A DNA stretch of 15,504 nucleotides from RUG754 sp041856085 (GTDB lineage: Bacteria; Bacillota; Clostridia; Peptostreptococcales; Anaerovoracaceae): assembly GCA_041856085.1 (NCBI GenBank), contig JBHAFL010000065.1:1-15504 (forward strand), in the 5' to 3' direction. Shown here one piece after another: positions 1 through 6,417 of the stretch; the stretch's first letter is position 1; each line of letters opens with the position of its first letter. The notes under the pieces were generated by a model. The model had not been told where the DNA came from. It made no database searches and saw nothing but the letters and a program-made list of their open reading frames with translations. Both the position numbers and the translations under genes were made by a program.

Positions 1-1205
1 ACATAGTTCCTAAGTATGAGGGTGAGGATAACGGCAAGCCGGTGGCATTCATATTTAAGACGCTTGCGGACGCTTTCCTCGGCAAGATTTCACTTGCTAA
101 GGTTATCTCGGGCAAGCTGACCCCGGGAATGACCCTCTATAACCATAAGTTCGAAAAAGACGAAAAATTAGGCTCAATGTTTTACTTAAGAGGCAAGACT
201 CAGGGAGAGTGTCCTGCTGCGCCTTGCGGCGACATTGTAGCGCTCGGTAAATTACAGTACACTAAGACGGGCGACGTTCTCTCCGAAAAGACAAACGAGG
301 TGGAGCTCGCGCCTATCGACTTCCCGCAGCCTACATTATTCCAGGCAATCGAGGCGGCTGACAAGGGCGCTGACGATAAGCTTTCATCAGGCTTCGCTAA
401 AATCAGCGAGGAAGACCCGACGATTATTCTCCAGAGAAATATTGAAACCCGTCAGACTCTGATAGGCGGACAGGGAGAAATCCAGATTAACATAGCACTT
501 TCCAAGCTAAAGGACAAGTACGGCGTGTCCGTAAACGTAGTTCCTCAGAAGATCGCATACCGCGAGACAATCAAGGGAAGTTCGGACGTTCAGGGCAAGC
601 ATAAGAAGCAGTCCGGCGGTTCCGGTCAGTACGGAGACGTTCATATCAGGTTCTCGCCGTCCGAGCAGGAGTTCGAGTTCTCCGAAGAGCTCTTCGGCGG
701 CTCAGTTCCTAAGCAGTATGTACCTGCCGTAGAAAAAGGTCTCTTAGAATGTATGGAAAAAGGCCCTCTTGCCGGCTGCAAGTGCCAAAACATCAAGGCG
801 GTGCTTTATGACGGTTCATTCCACGCGGTTGACTCTAACGAAACAGCGTTTAAGATAGCGGCTTCGCTCGCATTCAAAAAAGGTATCGTCGAAGCTAAGC
901 CGTGCCTTCTCGAGCCTATAATGAAGCTTGATATCTTAGTTCCGGACGATTTCGTAGGAGCGGTAATGGGAGATCTTCCTAACAGACGCGGCGCCGTAAT
1001 GGGTATGGACCCTCAGCTTGGCGGCGGACAGCTCCTACACGCGGAAGCTCCTCAGGCAGAGCTGTTCGACTACGCTATCGCGCTCCGCTCTATGACTCAG
1101 GCAAGAGGCTCGTTCACGATGGAATTCGCGAGATACGAGGCCGTACCTCAGGCAAACGCACAGAAGATTATAGACGCTCACAAGGCAGAGGAAGCTGACG
1201 CATAA
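1..1205 (+). CDS. EF-G-like translational GTPase, C-terminal part (5'-truncated by window edge)
   Basis: The frame is open to the left edge (codons run from base 3), giving about 400 residues against roughly 690 for a full EF-G, so the GTPase domain lies outside the window. In order I see domain II (starting near VAFIFKTLADAFLGKISLAK), domain III (EEDPT...GGQGEIQINIALSKLK), domain IV with the EF-G hallmark HKKQSGGSGQYGDVHIRF and the helix HAVDSNETAFKIA, and domain V (VGAVMGDLPNRRGAVMGM). EF-G moves tRNA and mRNA through the ribosome and, with RRF, recycles ribosomes. Domain III reads GGQGEIQIN where canonical EF-G has a GELHLEI-type motif. I therefore infer the EF-G2/FusA2-like paralogue group rather than the main fusA, but without the G domain this is not certain. 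No rpsL, rpsG or tuf neighbour supports the main fusA. The TAA stop is at 1203, followed by an intrinsic terminator. Confidence 0.9.
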   Translation, partial: IVPKYEGEDNGKPVAFIFKTLADAFLGKISLAKVISGKLTPGMTLYNHKFEKDEKLGSMFYLRGKTQGECPAAPCGDIVALGKLQYTKTGDVLSEKTNEVELAPIDFPQPTLFQAIEAADKGADDKLSSGFAKISEEDPTIILQRNIETRQTLIGGQGEIQINIALSKLKDKYGVSVNVVPQKIAYRETIKGSSDVQGKHKKQSGGSGQYGDVHIRFSPSEQEFEFSEELFGGSVPKQYVPAVEKGLLECMEKGPLAGCKCQNIKAVLYDGSFHAVDSNETAFKIAASLAFKKGIVEAKPCLLEPIMKLDILVPDDFVGAVMGDLPNRRGAVMGMDPQLGGGQLLHAEAPQAELFDYAIALRSMTQARGSFTMEFARYEAVPQANAQKIIDAHKAEEADA

Positions 1206-1218
1206 AAACATAATTTCA

Positions 1219-1250
1219 GGGGCTCGCGTAAGCGGGCCTTTCGGATTTTT
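1219..1250 (+). terminator. Intrinsic terminator of the EF-G-like gene
   Basis: A 7-bp stem, GGCTCGC (1221-1227) with GCGGGCC (1232-1238) including one G-U pair, closes a GTAA (GNRA) tetraloop. Two more G-U pairs can extend it. A T-rich tail follows to 1250. It lies 14 bases after the stop codon. Confidence 0.8.
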
Positions 1251-1375
1251 AGGGAAAAACAGCAAGCCCTTATATAAGCAAAAAATAAAATGCCGGACAG
1301 GACGATAAGCGAAAGAAATAATTTCGGCATAAGCTCGGCAATAAAAATATATGAAAATTCAAGGAGATTATAACA
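1251..1375. other. Intergenic leader of ridA
   Basis: This short gap holds a perfect 10-bp palindrome CTTATATAAG (1268-1277), a weak TGCCG/CGGCA inverted pair (about 1290-1330) and the ridA ribosome binding site AAGGAG (1361-1366). I could not find a convincing -35/-10 pair, so the ridA promoter is not assigned. Confidence 0.4.
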
Positions 1376-1756
1376 ATGAAAAAAATCATAGCGACAACAA
1401 ACGCTCCGTCGGCTATCGGCCCTTATTCTCAGGCAATCTGCTTCGGAGATTTAATTATTACATCGGGACAGCTCGGACTCGTGCCTGAGACGGGCGAATT
1501 CGCGGAGGGCGGAGTTGAGGGACAGGCGAGACAGTCGCTCGAAAACGTCAAGGCTGTAATAGGAGCCGCAGGTCTTACTATGGACAATGTGGTAAAGACT
1601 ACCGTATTTATGAAAAATATGGAGGATTTCGCTAAGGTAAACGCTGTCTATGCGGAATATTTCACCGAGGGAAACTACCCCGCAAGGTCGGCCGTAGAGG
1701 TAGCGGCGCTTCCTAAGGGCGGACTCGTCGAAATAGAGGTAATCGCGTCAAAATAA
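1376..1756 (+). CDS. ridA: RidA family reactive imine/enamine deaminase
   Basis: This is a full-length RidA/YjgF/YER057c protein of 126 residues, the normal family size. RidA hydrolyses 2-aminoacrylate and related enamines/imines released by PLP enzymes such as threonine or serine dehydratase, which protects other PLP enzymes. Family marks are the N-terminal APSAIGPYSQA segment with Tyr17, the central ITSGQLGLVPETG, Arg104 in YPARSAVEVAALPKGG, which binds the substrate carboxylate, and Glu119 near the C-terminus (VEIEVIA). The residue after ArgSer is Ala, where E. coli RidA has Cys; that Cys is not universal. AAGGAG lies 9 bases before the ATG. It is monocistronic, between two terminators. 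I am sure of the family; the in vivo substrate is inferred. Confidence 0.95.
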   Translation: MKKIIATTNAPSAIGPYSQAICFGDLIITSGQLGLVPETGEFAEGGVEGQARQSLENVKAVIGAAGLTMDNVVKTTVFMKNMEDFAKVNAVYAEYFTEGNYPARSAVEVAALPKGGLVEIEVIASK

Positions 1757-1766
1757 AAAAAAAGAC

Positions 1767-1819
1767 AAGCGGGGCGAAAAAAATGCTGAGAAGCAGATGC
1801 TTCGCCTCGTTTATTTTTT
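1767..1819 (+). terminator. Intrinsic terminator of ridA, two-tier hairpin
   Basis: A 12-bp outer stem pairs AAGCGGGGCGAA (1767-1778) with TTCGCCTCGTTT (1801-1812), with two G-U pairs. Inside sits a small TGCT-GAGA-AGCA hairpin with a GNRA loop. The tail TTTATTTTTT runs to 1819. An A-run precedes the stem, so some activity on the other strand is possible. Confidence 0.8.
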
Positions 1820-1830
1820 GCTTAAAGAGG

Positions 1831-1836
1831 TATAAT
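1831..1836 (+). promoter_or_regulatory. Candidate -10 element of the sufCB promoter
   Basis: A perfect TATAAT lies 41 bases before the sufC start, just after the ridA terminator. No good -35 sits at 16-18 bases upstream (the sequence there is close to CGTTTA), so either the promoter is activator-dependent or the match is chance. No CymR/IscR-like palindrome was recognised. Confidence 0.4.
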
Positions 1837-1876
1837 TAAGATAAGTTGGTGAAGTTAAATCCGAAAGGGAGAAAAA

Positions 1877-2629
1877 ATGCTTGAATTAAAGGATATTTGC
1901 TTCGATGTCATCGAAGAAGACGGGAAAACGAGAAGAATACTCGACAATGTGAGCCTCAAGCTTGACGAAAACAGGTTCTATGTCGTAACCGGACCGAACG
2001 GCGGGGGCAAGTCGACGCTGGCAAAGATAATTATGGGTATCGAGAGACCTACCTCGGGTAAGATTTTTTTGGACGGAGCGGATGTAACCGGGATGAGCAT
2101 AACTGACCGAGCGAAAGCGGGAATCAGCTTCGCGCTCCAGCAGCCGGTCAGGTTTAAGGGAATCAAGGTGTTTGACCTGATACGCCTCGCCGCGAAAAAA
2201 GAAATATCGACCATTGAAGCATGCGACTACTTAAGTGCGGTAGGACTCTGCGCAAGAGACTATATCGACAGAGAAGTTAACGCGTCGCTTTCCGGCGGAG
2301 AACTGAAGAGGATAGAGATTGCAACCGTGCTCGCGAGGGGAACTAAGCTCTCGGTGTTCGACGAACCGGAGGCGGGCATAGACCTTTGGAGCTTCCAGAA
2401 CCTGATTTCGGTGTTCGGCTCTATGAGAGAAAAAATCAAGGGAACTATACTCATAATCTCGCATCAGGAGAGAATACTTAACATCGCTGATGAGATAATA
2501 CTTATCGCGGACGGTAAGATAAAAAAGATAGGCAAAAAACAAGATATGCTGGTAGAAATCTTAGGAGCGTCGCTTGAGGGCGGAGTCTGCGGCAGAATGC
2601 TTGAAAGTTTAGAGGGGAGCGCGTGCTGA
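1877..2629 (+). CDS. sufC: SufC-type ABC ATPase of Fe-S cluster assembly
   Basis: A 250-residue soluble ABC ATPase that powers the SufB-type scaffold during cytosolic Fe-S cluster assembly. Walker A is GPNGGGKST (residues 39-47), the Q-loop lies around FALQQP (85-90), the signature is LSGGE (about 138-142), Walker B with catalytic Glu is LSVFDEPEAGID (about 158-169), and the switch His is in ISHQER. No membrane segment or permease partner is present, and the FDEPEAGID stretch with a SufB neighbour is typical of SufC rather than a transporter. The RBS AGGGAG precedes the ATG. Its TGA overlaps the sufB ATG by one base (TGATG), indicating translational coupling. No sufS, sufU or sufD gene follows, so this matches the two-gene SMS-like (SmsC-SmsB) arrangement known from anaerobes. 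The family call is firm; the SMS class is inferred from size and context. Confidence 0.93.
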   Translation: MLELKDICFDVIEEDGKTRRILDNVSLKLDENRFYVVTGPNGGGKSTLAKIIMGIERPTSGKIFLDGADVTGMSITDRAKAGISFALQQPVRFKGIKVFDLIRLAAKKEISTIEACDYLSAVGLCARDYIDREVNASLSGGELKRIEIATVLARGTKLSVFDEPEAGIDLWSFQNLISVFGSMREKIKGTILIISHQERILNIADEIILIADGKIKKIGKKQDMLVEILGASLEGGVCGRMLESLEGSAC

Positions 2630-3555
2630 TGAGTGAATTGAATGCTGTTCAAAAAGAGCTTTTGGAAGAGATCGCCGGTTTATCCTGTATGCCGGGCGGC
2701 GCGTTTAACATTCGCGTTAACGGCGGACTCGCGGAGAGACAGGTTACCGATAATATTAAAATAACGTCTAAGGAAGATAAGCCCGGAATTGACATCCGTA
2801 TTTCCTCCGAGTGTCAGGGTGAAACCGTGTATATACCTGTCGTTATGGACGAATCGGGTATGAAAGACGTCGTGTATAACGACTTTTTTATCGAAGACGG
2901 CGCTGATGTGACTATAATCGCGGGCTGCGGCATTCATAACTGCGGCGGCGAGGATTCGCAGCACGACGGCGTGCATAGATTTTTTGTAGGAAAGGGCGCT
3001 AAGATAAAATATATCGAGAACCACTACGGCGCAGGCGACGGCAACGGCAAGAGGATATTAAACCCTGTTACCGAGGTCTATGAAGAGGAGAATGCGGTAG
3101 TCGAGATGGAAATGGTGCAGATAAAGGGCGTCGATTCCACAATCAGAACTACTAAATCGGAGCTTGCCAAGGGCGCCAAGCTGCTCGTTAGAGAAAGACT
3201 TATGACGCACGGCAGCCAATACGCCGAGTCGATATATTTAACAGAGCTTAACGGTGACGGCTCGTCTGCCGACGTGGTTTCGAGGTCGGTGGCTAAGGAC
3301 AGATCCTACCAAAAATACATATCCAAGATAACGGGAAACGCCGAGTGCTCGGGACACACGGAGTGTGACGCTATTCTTATGGACGAAGCGAGGGTAGTCG
3401 CCATACCCGAGCTTGACGCGGCTTGCCTTGACGCAGCGCTGATACATGAGGCCGCGATAGGGAAGATTGCGGGCGAGCAGCTGATTAAGCTGATGTCTCT
3501 CGGTCTGACGCCCGAGGAAGCGGAAGAGCAGATAATAAACGGATTTTTGGCATAG
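2629..3555 (+). CDS. sufB: SufB/SufD-family Fe-S scaffold (short, SmsB-like)
   Basis: A 308-residue beta-helix scaffold on which SufC-driven Fe-S clusters are built. I chose ATG 2629 rather than the GTG at 2623 because GGGGAG (about 2614-2619) is well spaced to it and it overlaps the sufC stop. The C-terminal half carries the SufB signature: SRSVAKDRS (218-226), ECSGHTECDAIL with Cys246-Asp247 at the position of the essential SufB Cys, LIHEAAIGKIAGEQL with His273-Glu274, and the ending GLTPEEAEEQIINGFLA. E. coli SufB is near 495 residues; the long N-terminal region is absent here, as in minimal SUF-like systems of strict anaerobes. Extra cysteines lie at 62, 100 and 105 (ECQGE, GCGIHNCGG) and could take part in cluster binding; that is inference. 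One protein probably fills both the SufB and SufD positions as a homodimer. Confidence 0.9.
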   Translation: MSELNAVQKELLEEIAGLSCMPGGAFNIRVNGGLAERQVTDNIKITSKEDKPGIDIRISSECQGETVYIPVVMDESGMKDVVYNDFFIEDGADVTIIAGCGIHNCGGEDSQHDGVHRFFVGKGAKIKYIENHYGAGDGNGKRILNPVTEVYEEENAVVEMEMVQIKGVDSTIRTTKSELAKGAKLLVRERLMTHGSQYAESIYLTELNGDGSSADVVSRSVAKDRSYQKYISKITGNAECSGHTECDAILMDEARVVAIPELDAACLDAALIHEAAIGKIAGEQLIKLMSLGLTPEEAEEQIINGFLA

Positions 3556-3573
3556 AGCCGTTTATTATTAACG

Positions 3574-3605
3574 AAAAAAGGATACCCGACGGGCATCTTT
3601 TTTTT
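3574..3605 (+). terminator. Intrinsic terminator of sufCB, probably bidirectional
   Basis: The stem is AAAAAAGGAT-A-CCC, loop GAC (3588-3590), GGG-C-ATCTTTTTTTT, with one A-C mismatch and one G-U pair. It ends in eight T residues (3598-3605). The A-run on the left arm would serve as a T-run on the opposite strand. It starts 18 bases after the sufB stop. Confidence 0.8.
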
Positions 3606-3663
3606 ATGGGGCTATAAGCCACGTCGAGTGCGTTAGCGCACGAGACAAATAAACCACCCGCTA
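3606..3663. other. Hairpin-rich strip between sufB and the repeat
   Basis: No gene is seen. A hairpin at 3623-3646 (GTCGAGTGCG, loop TTAG, CGCACGAGAC) has a 5-bp GC stem, two tandem G-A mismatches and three outer pairs. A second hairpin starts at 3655 and crosses into the repeat. Such tandem G-A pairs are stable in RNA, but nothing shows that this strip is transcribed. Confidence 0.5.
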
Positions 3664-3671
3664 TGCGGGTG
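3642..3671 (-). terminator. Possible minus-strand terminator at the left edge of the repeat
   Basis: CACCCGC (3655-3661) and GCGGGTG (3665-3671) form a perfect 7-bp stem with a 3-base loop. Read on the minus strand it is followed by GGTTTATTTGT, a modest T-rich tail. It would end transcripts from the HD-gene tail. Only the right arm exists in the second repeat copy, so that copy has lost it. Confidence 0.4.
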
Positions 3672-4078
3672 CGCGTCGAGAGTTGTACCAAAAAACTCCC
3701 CGGTTCCGATACAATAAAAGTTGTTCAAGACTTATTGTAATTAAGAAAGGAGAGCTTCCGTCAAAAAATGATAGACCGTGTTCGTCTGCTTCTAACAATT
3801 CCACCGAGTTGAGGTAGCCAAAAAGGTAAAGCCTACATAGCCTTTCTGAACGGTCTCGCGAAAAAGTCCTTAACCGATGCGCACTTGTCGGCTAAAGAAA
3901 CGATGGTACCCTCTATGGAATTAGGACGAACCCTCGTAACCGGCCACATATGATGCCTTATTATATCCTTTGCCTTAGCGCTGAAATCGCAGTCGGACAG
4001 GATAACCTCGGTAATCAGCACGGATTCCTCGGGGTGACTCCTATAGCATTCCCGTTGCAAGAATACTTTTAGACTTCC
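3664..4078. repeat. Direct repeat copy 1 (HD-gene tail plus downstream non-coding DNA)
   Basis: This matches 6418-6833 in the same orientation. From the shared start TGCGGGTGCGCGTCGA the match runs through about 168 bp of non-coding DNA and the last 71 codons of the HD gene, then fades across about 30 bp. I count four substitutions and one A-run difference in the non-coding part and about ten substitutions in the coding part. The left edge falls in the loop of the hairpin at 3655-3671. No transposase or terminal inverted repeats are attached, so this is a segmental duplication or allele join rather than an insertion sequence. Confidence 0.92.
3833..4078 (-). pseudogene. 3' remnant of the HD-domain gene
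   Basis: From CYRSHPEESV to the final RPFRKAM the translation is identical to the intact HD protein at 6588-7079, but the first 92 residues, with HD-motif residues His42, His76 and Asp77, are missing. Just upstream of the matching Cys codon one base is deleted relative to the intact copy, and the sequence then joins the leucine-rich-repeat remnant around 4078. A TTG start could give a 75-residue product, but I see no ribosome binding site. Every base difference from the intact copy in the shared 71 codons is silent, so the fragment was under selection until it was cut off. Confidence 0.85.
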
Positions 4079-4690
4079 CGTTTATCTTTGACATTATAGG
4101 TAAACGATAAATGTACTTATAGAGATGCTCCGGAACGGTTATCTTTGAATTGAATGAATCCCCTTCATCAGAGCTTTTTGGAGCAAATTCGTTTAGAGAT
4201 TCGGGGAGTTTAATTTCTTTCGCAGTGCAGCAGCCCGCAAACGCATAGTCGGCAATTGACGAAACACCCTCAGGTACTTCAATACTTGCAATTTCGGAGT
4301 TTATGAATGCAGCTTTCGGGATAATATCAAGCGGCCACCAATTGATATCATGGAAGATTCCGCGGCTGAAAATAGCTTTTCCCAATGCCAATTCATTACT
4401 TTCGCAAGTCATGCTAACTAAACCGGAAACTCCGCTGAATGCATAGTCGCCGATTTTTTTTTAGGGACATAGGGAGGACTATGCTTCCAATGCTACAGTC
4501 TCTAAATGAGTTTTCGGGGATTTCCGTTACGCCCTCTGAGAAAATCAGTTTTCCAATAAGCGAATCGCAAAAAGCGCCTGCTTCAATTGACTTAACCGAT
4601 TTTGTAATGGTGAGCTTAGGAATGAACGCACCGCGAAAGGAGTGTGCGGCAATTATCTCCGGGAAGTATATCATAAAAAAACAACATACG
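4062..4690 (-). pseudogene. BspA-like leucine-rich-repeat (LRR_5) gene remnant, frameshifted
   Basis: Two minus-strand frames read into each other through a 9-T run on the plus strand (4454-4462). With one base fewer, ...LPMSLKK continues as IGDYAFSGVSGLVSMTCESNELALG, restoring the protein. It has about five LRR_5 (BspA/TpLRR) repeats of roughly 23 residues with the usual spacing: SVKSIEAGAF, GVTEIPENSF, SLKKIGDYAF, GVSSIADYAF and SLNEF. Such proteins are normally secreted or surface adhesins, but no signal peptide or clear start is visible: the 5' end stops near 4690, close to the abiE promoter. The 3' end runs into the HD remnant and stops at an accidental TAG. It is a decayed fragment of a larger surface protein. 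The frameshift in a homopolymer could also be phase variation or a read error, but both ends are missing anyway. Confidence 0.75.
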
Positions 4691-4710
4691 GAATTATTTT
4701 TGAAAAATGC

Positions 4711-4739
4711 TTGATTTTCACCTCGTAGTCGCATATAGT
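4711..4739 (+). promoter_or_regulatory. Promoter of the abiE operon
   Basis: TTGATT (4711-4716) and TATAGT (4734-4739) are separated by exactly 17 bases. Transcription would start near 4746, leaving a leader of about 13 bases that holds the GAGGTG ribosome binding site. Confidence 0.7.
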
Positions 4740-4758
4740 AATACTATGAGGTGAAAAT
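4714..4758. promoter_or_regulatory. Operator-like inverted repeat over the abiE promoter and RBS
   Basis: A perfect 11-bp inverted repeat, ATTTTCACCTC (4714-4724) and GAGGTGAAAAT (4748-4758), brackets the -10 box. Its left arm overlaps the -35 and spacer; its right arm contains the Shine-Dalgarno sequence and abuts the abiEi ATG. A smaller ATAGT-AAT-ACTAT palindrome lies between the arms. Characterised AbiEi antitoxins repress their own promoter by binding inverted repeats, so this is the likely autoregulatory site. In RNA, only a transcript starting further upstream could form the full hairpin. Confidence 0.7.
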
Positions 4759-5340
4759 ATGATAAAAACAACATCGATGCTCTTGGAGGAGTTAAAAGAA
4801 TATGGCTCACCGAAGTCAAAACTTGCACGTATGGCGGAGAGCGGAGAATGCTTTCCCATTACAAGGGGGCTCTATGAAACCGACCCGAATGTTCCGGGAT
4901 ATCTGCTGGCAGGCAGTATCTACGGGCCTTCGTACATCTCCTTTGAATATGCAATGGGATATTATGGCATGATTCCTGAAGCGGTATATGCCGTTACCAG
5001 CGCAACATTTGAAAAGAAAAAGAAAAAGAAATATGAAACTGCTTTTGGAACATTTACTTATCGCGATGTGCCGCCTAAGGCTTTTCCGCTTGGCATTCGT
5101 CTTTTGCAGGAGGGAGAATATTTTTACCGGATCGCTGAACCGGAAAAAGCGTTGTGTGATAAACTGTATACGCTGTCTCCTGTTCGAAACACGAAGGAGC
5201 TTCTGCGGCTTCTGACAGAAGATCTGCGGATTGATGGAGCGGAACTTAAAAAATTGAATGTTGACAGGTGTTGCGAGTACAGTGAAACGTATAGGTCAAC
5301 GAACATCAATAAGCTCTGCTCGCTTTTAAGGAGGATTTGA
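4759..5340 (+). CDS. abiEi: AbiEi-type antitoxin / transcriptional repressor
   Basis: A 193-residue protein of the AbiEi family (the antitoxin of type IV AbiE toxin-antitoxin and phage abortive infection systems). Residues 1-45 look like the winged-helix DNA-binding region, ending in the family stretch ITRGLYETDP (34-43). The conserved GPSYISFEYAMGYYGMIPE block spans 56-74, and EPEKALCDKLY (127-137) lies in the C-terminal antitoxin part. It neutralises the toxin without forming a stable complex and represses its own operon. Six consecutive lysines (86-91) are encoded by tandem AAAAAG units (about 5011-5030), a variable-looking simple repeat. GAGGTG precedes the ATG. The stop is one base from the abiEii ATG, a tight operon. 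Codon choice is more AT-rich than in the housekeeping neighbours, which suggests transfer. Confidence 0.9.
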   Translation: MIKTTSMLLEELKEYGSPKSKLARMAESGECFPITRGLYETDPNVPGYLLAGSIYGPSYISFEYAMGYYGMIPEAVYAVTSATFEKKKKKKYETAFGTFTYRDVPPKAFPLGIRLLQEGEYFYRIAEPEKALCDKLYTLSPVRNTKELLRLLTEDLRIDGAELKKLNVDRCCEYSETYRSTNINKLCSLLRRI

Positions 5341-5341
5341 T

Positions 5342-6208
5342 ATGAGCGTAGCCATCGAACAAATGTTGAAAAGTTATCGTGTATATAGCATCTACGACAG
5401 AAAAAACGCTATGAAGGAAATCATGCAGGAGATCGTACTGTGCGGTTTATCCCGCTCGGGTTTTTTCAAGAAAGCGGCATTCTATGGAGGTACAGCTCTG
5501 AGAATCTTCTACGGTCTTGACCGATTTTCTGAGGATTTGGATTTTTCACTGGAAAGTGAAGATTTGGATTTTGATTTGACCTCTTACTTCCCCGTTTTGG
5601 AAAAGGAAGTGAAAGCTTTCGGTCTGAACGTGGAAATCCGGGAAAAGGAGAAAACAAAAGAGAGCACGGTACGTTCCGCATTTTTGAAGGGGAACACAAA
5701 GGAGCATCTTTTGATTTTCTATGCCGATGAGACTCTATCGGGAAACGTTGCCAAGAATGATGCAGTAAAAATCAAGTTTGAGGTAGATATCAAGCCTCCC
5801 GCATTCGCCACCTTTGAGCATAAATACCGATTGCTTCCTGTGCCTTATGAGGTAAGGCTGTATGATATGCCCTCCTTGTTCGCCGGAAAGATTCATGCCG
5901 TTATCTGCCGTGCATGGCAGAGCCGTATAAAGGGCAGAGACCTTTACGATTATGTTTTCTATCTTTCAAGAGGGGCAGTGGTAAATCAAAGACACCTCCG
6001 GGAGAGGTTGATAGATTCCGGGTATATTTCCTCAGATGCAGACTGTTCGATGAAGGAGATTAAAAGGATGCTTTCAGAACGTTTTGACAGCATCGACTAT
6101 GCGCAGGCGAGGCAGGACGTTGAACCGTTTGTTCGCGATTCCTCCGCAATGGATGTCTGGAATCCGGAGTTCTTCAAACAGATTACAGAAAATCTTACCG
6201 CAGTGTAA
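5342..6208 (+). CDS. abiEii: AbiEii/AbiGii-family nucleotidyltransferase toxin
   Basis: A 288-residue DNA polymerase beta-like nucleotidyltransferase toxin. All four family motifs are visible: GGTALR (49-54) with SEDLDF (Asp65 and Asp67, metal ligands), the third acidic strand KFEVDI (Asp149), the lysine-bearing LFAGKIHAV (Lys183) and KGRDLYD (Arg199-Asp203). Characterised members (AbiEii, MenT) add nucleotides to target RNA, with tRNA acceptor ends shown for some, and stop growth; the substrate here is unknown. The frame is intact and catalytic residues are kept, so it should be active and need the antitoxin. AAGGAGG lies 7 bases before the ATG, inside the end of abiEi, so more toxin than usual could be made per message. 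A terminator follows 30 bases after the stop. The likely role is phage defence or maintenance of this island. Confidence 0.92.
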   Translation: MSVAIEQMLKSYRVYSIYDRKNAMKEIMQEIVLCGLSRSGFFKKAAFYGGTALRIFYGLDRFSEDLDFSLESEDLDFDLTSYFPVLEKEVKAFGLNVEIREKEKTKESTVRSAFLKGNTKEHLLIFYADETLSGNVAKNDAVKIKFEVDIKPPAFATFEHKYRLLPVPYEVRLYDMPSLFAGKIHAVICRAWQSRIKGRDLYDYVFYLSRGAVVNQRHLRERLIDSGYISSDADCSMKEIKRMLSERFDSIDYAQARQDVEPFVRDSSAMDVWNPEFFKQITENLTAV

Positions 6209-6238
6209 TTTGTACCGAAACTGAATATATCTGCATAG

Positions 6239-6262
6239 AGCACCTGACACAGGGTGCTTTTT
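6239..6262 (+). terminator. Intrinsic terminator of the abiE operon
   Basis: AGCACC (6239-6244) pairs with GGTGCT (6253-6258), extendable by a T-G pair, with an internal loop of about 6-8 bases and a T5 tail (6258-6262). It starts 30 bases after the abiEii stop. Confidence 0.75.
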
Positions 6263-6417
6263 ATGAGGCAATAAGCCCTATAATAGAATTATTTGCGGAA
6301 ACGGCAGCGGCGTTCGGGTCGCTCCGTCTTGTCGCAAAAGCCATATATGTTTTGCAACAAAAAACATTAAAGCGTAATAAAACTGCGCATATCGATAATA
6401 CTTCTAATGGACAAAAT
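6263..6417. other. Unassigned strip between abiE and repeat copy 2
   Basis: No gene is supported. The minus strand stays open here for about 50 codons (containing TYMAFATRRSDPNAAAVSAN) and stops near the abiE terminator, but that frame runs on into the non-coding repeat and has no ribosome binding site. It could be the scar of another mobile element; I cannot identify it. Confidence 0.4.

Noticed and set aside
3623..3671. Integron attC-like site from the two adjacent hairpins
   Set aside because: No matching RYYYAAC/GTTRRRY core boxes with the right spacing, and no integron integrase or cassette array nearby.
3769..3813. A 14-codon ORF (MIDRVRLLLTIPPS) in both repeat copies
   Set aside because: The nearest GGAG-like site is too far from its ATG, and its conservation is no greater than that of the surrounding non-coding sequence.
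4439..4714. Plus-strand 91-codon ORF opposite the LRR remnant
   Set aside because: The LRR periodicity on the minus strand explains this DNA; the plus frame is low-complexity and has no start context.
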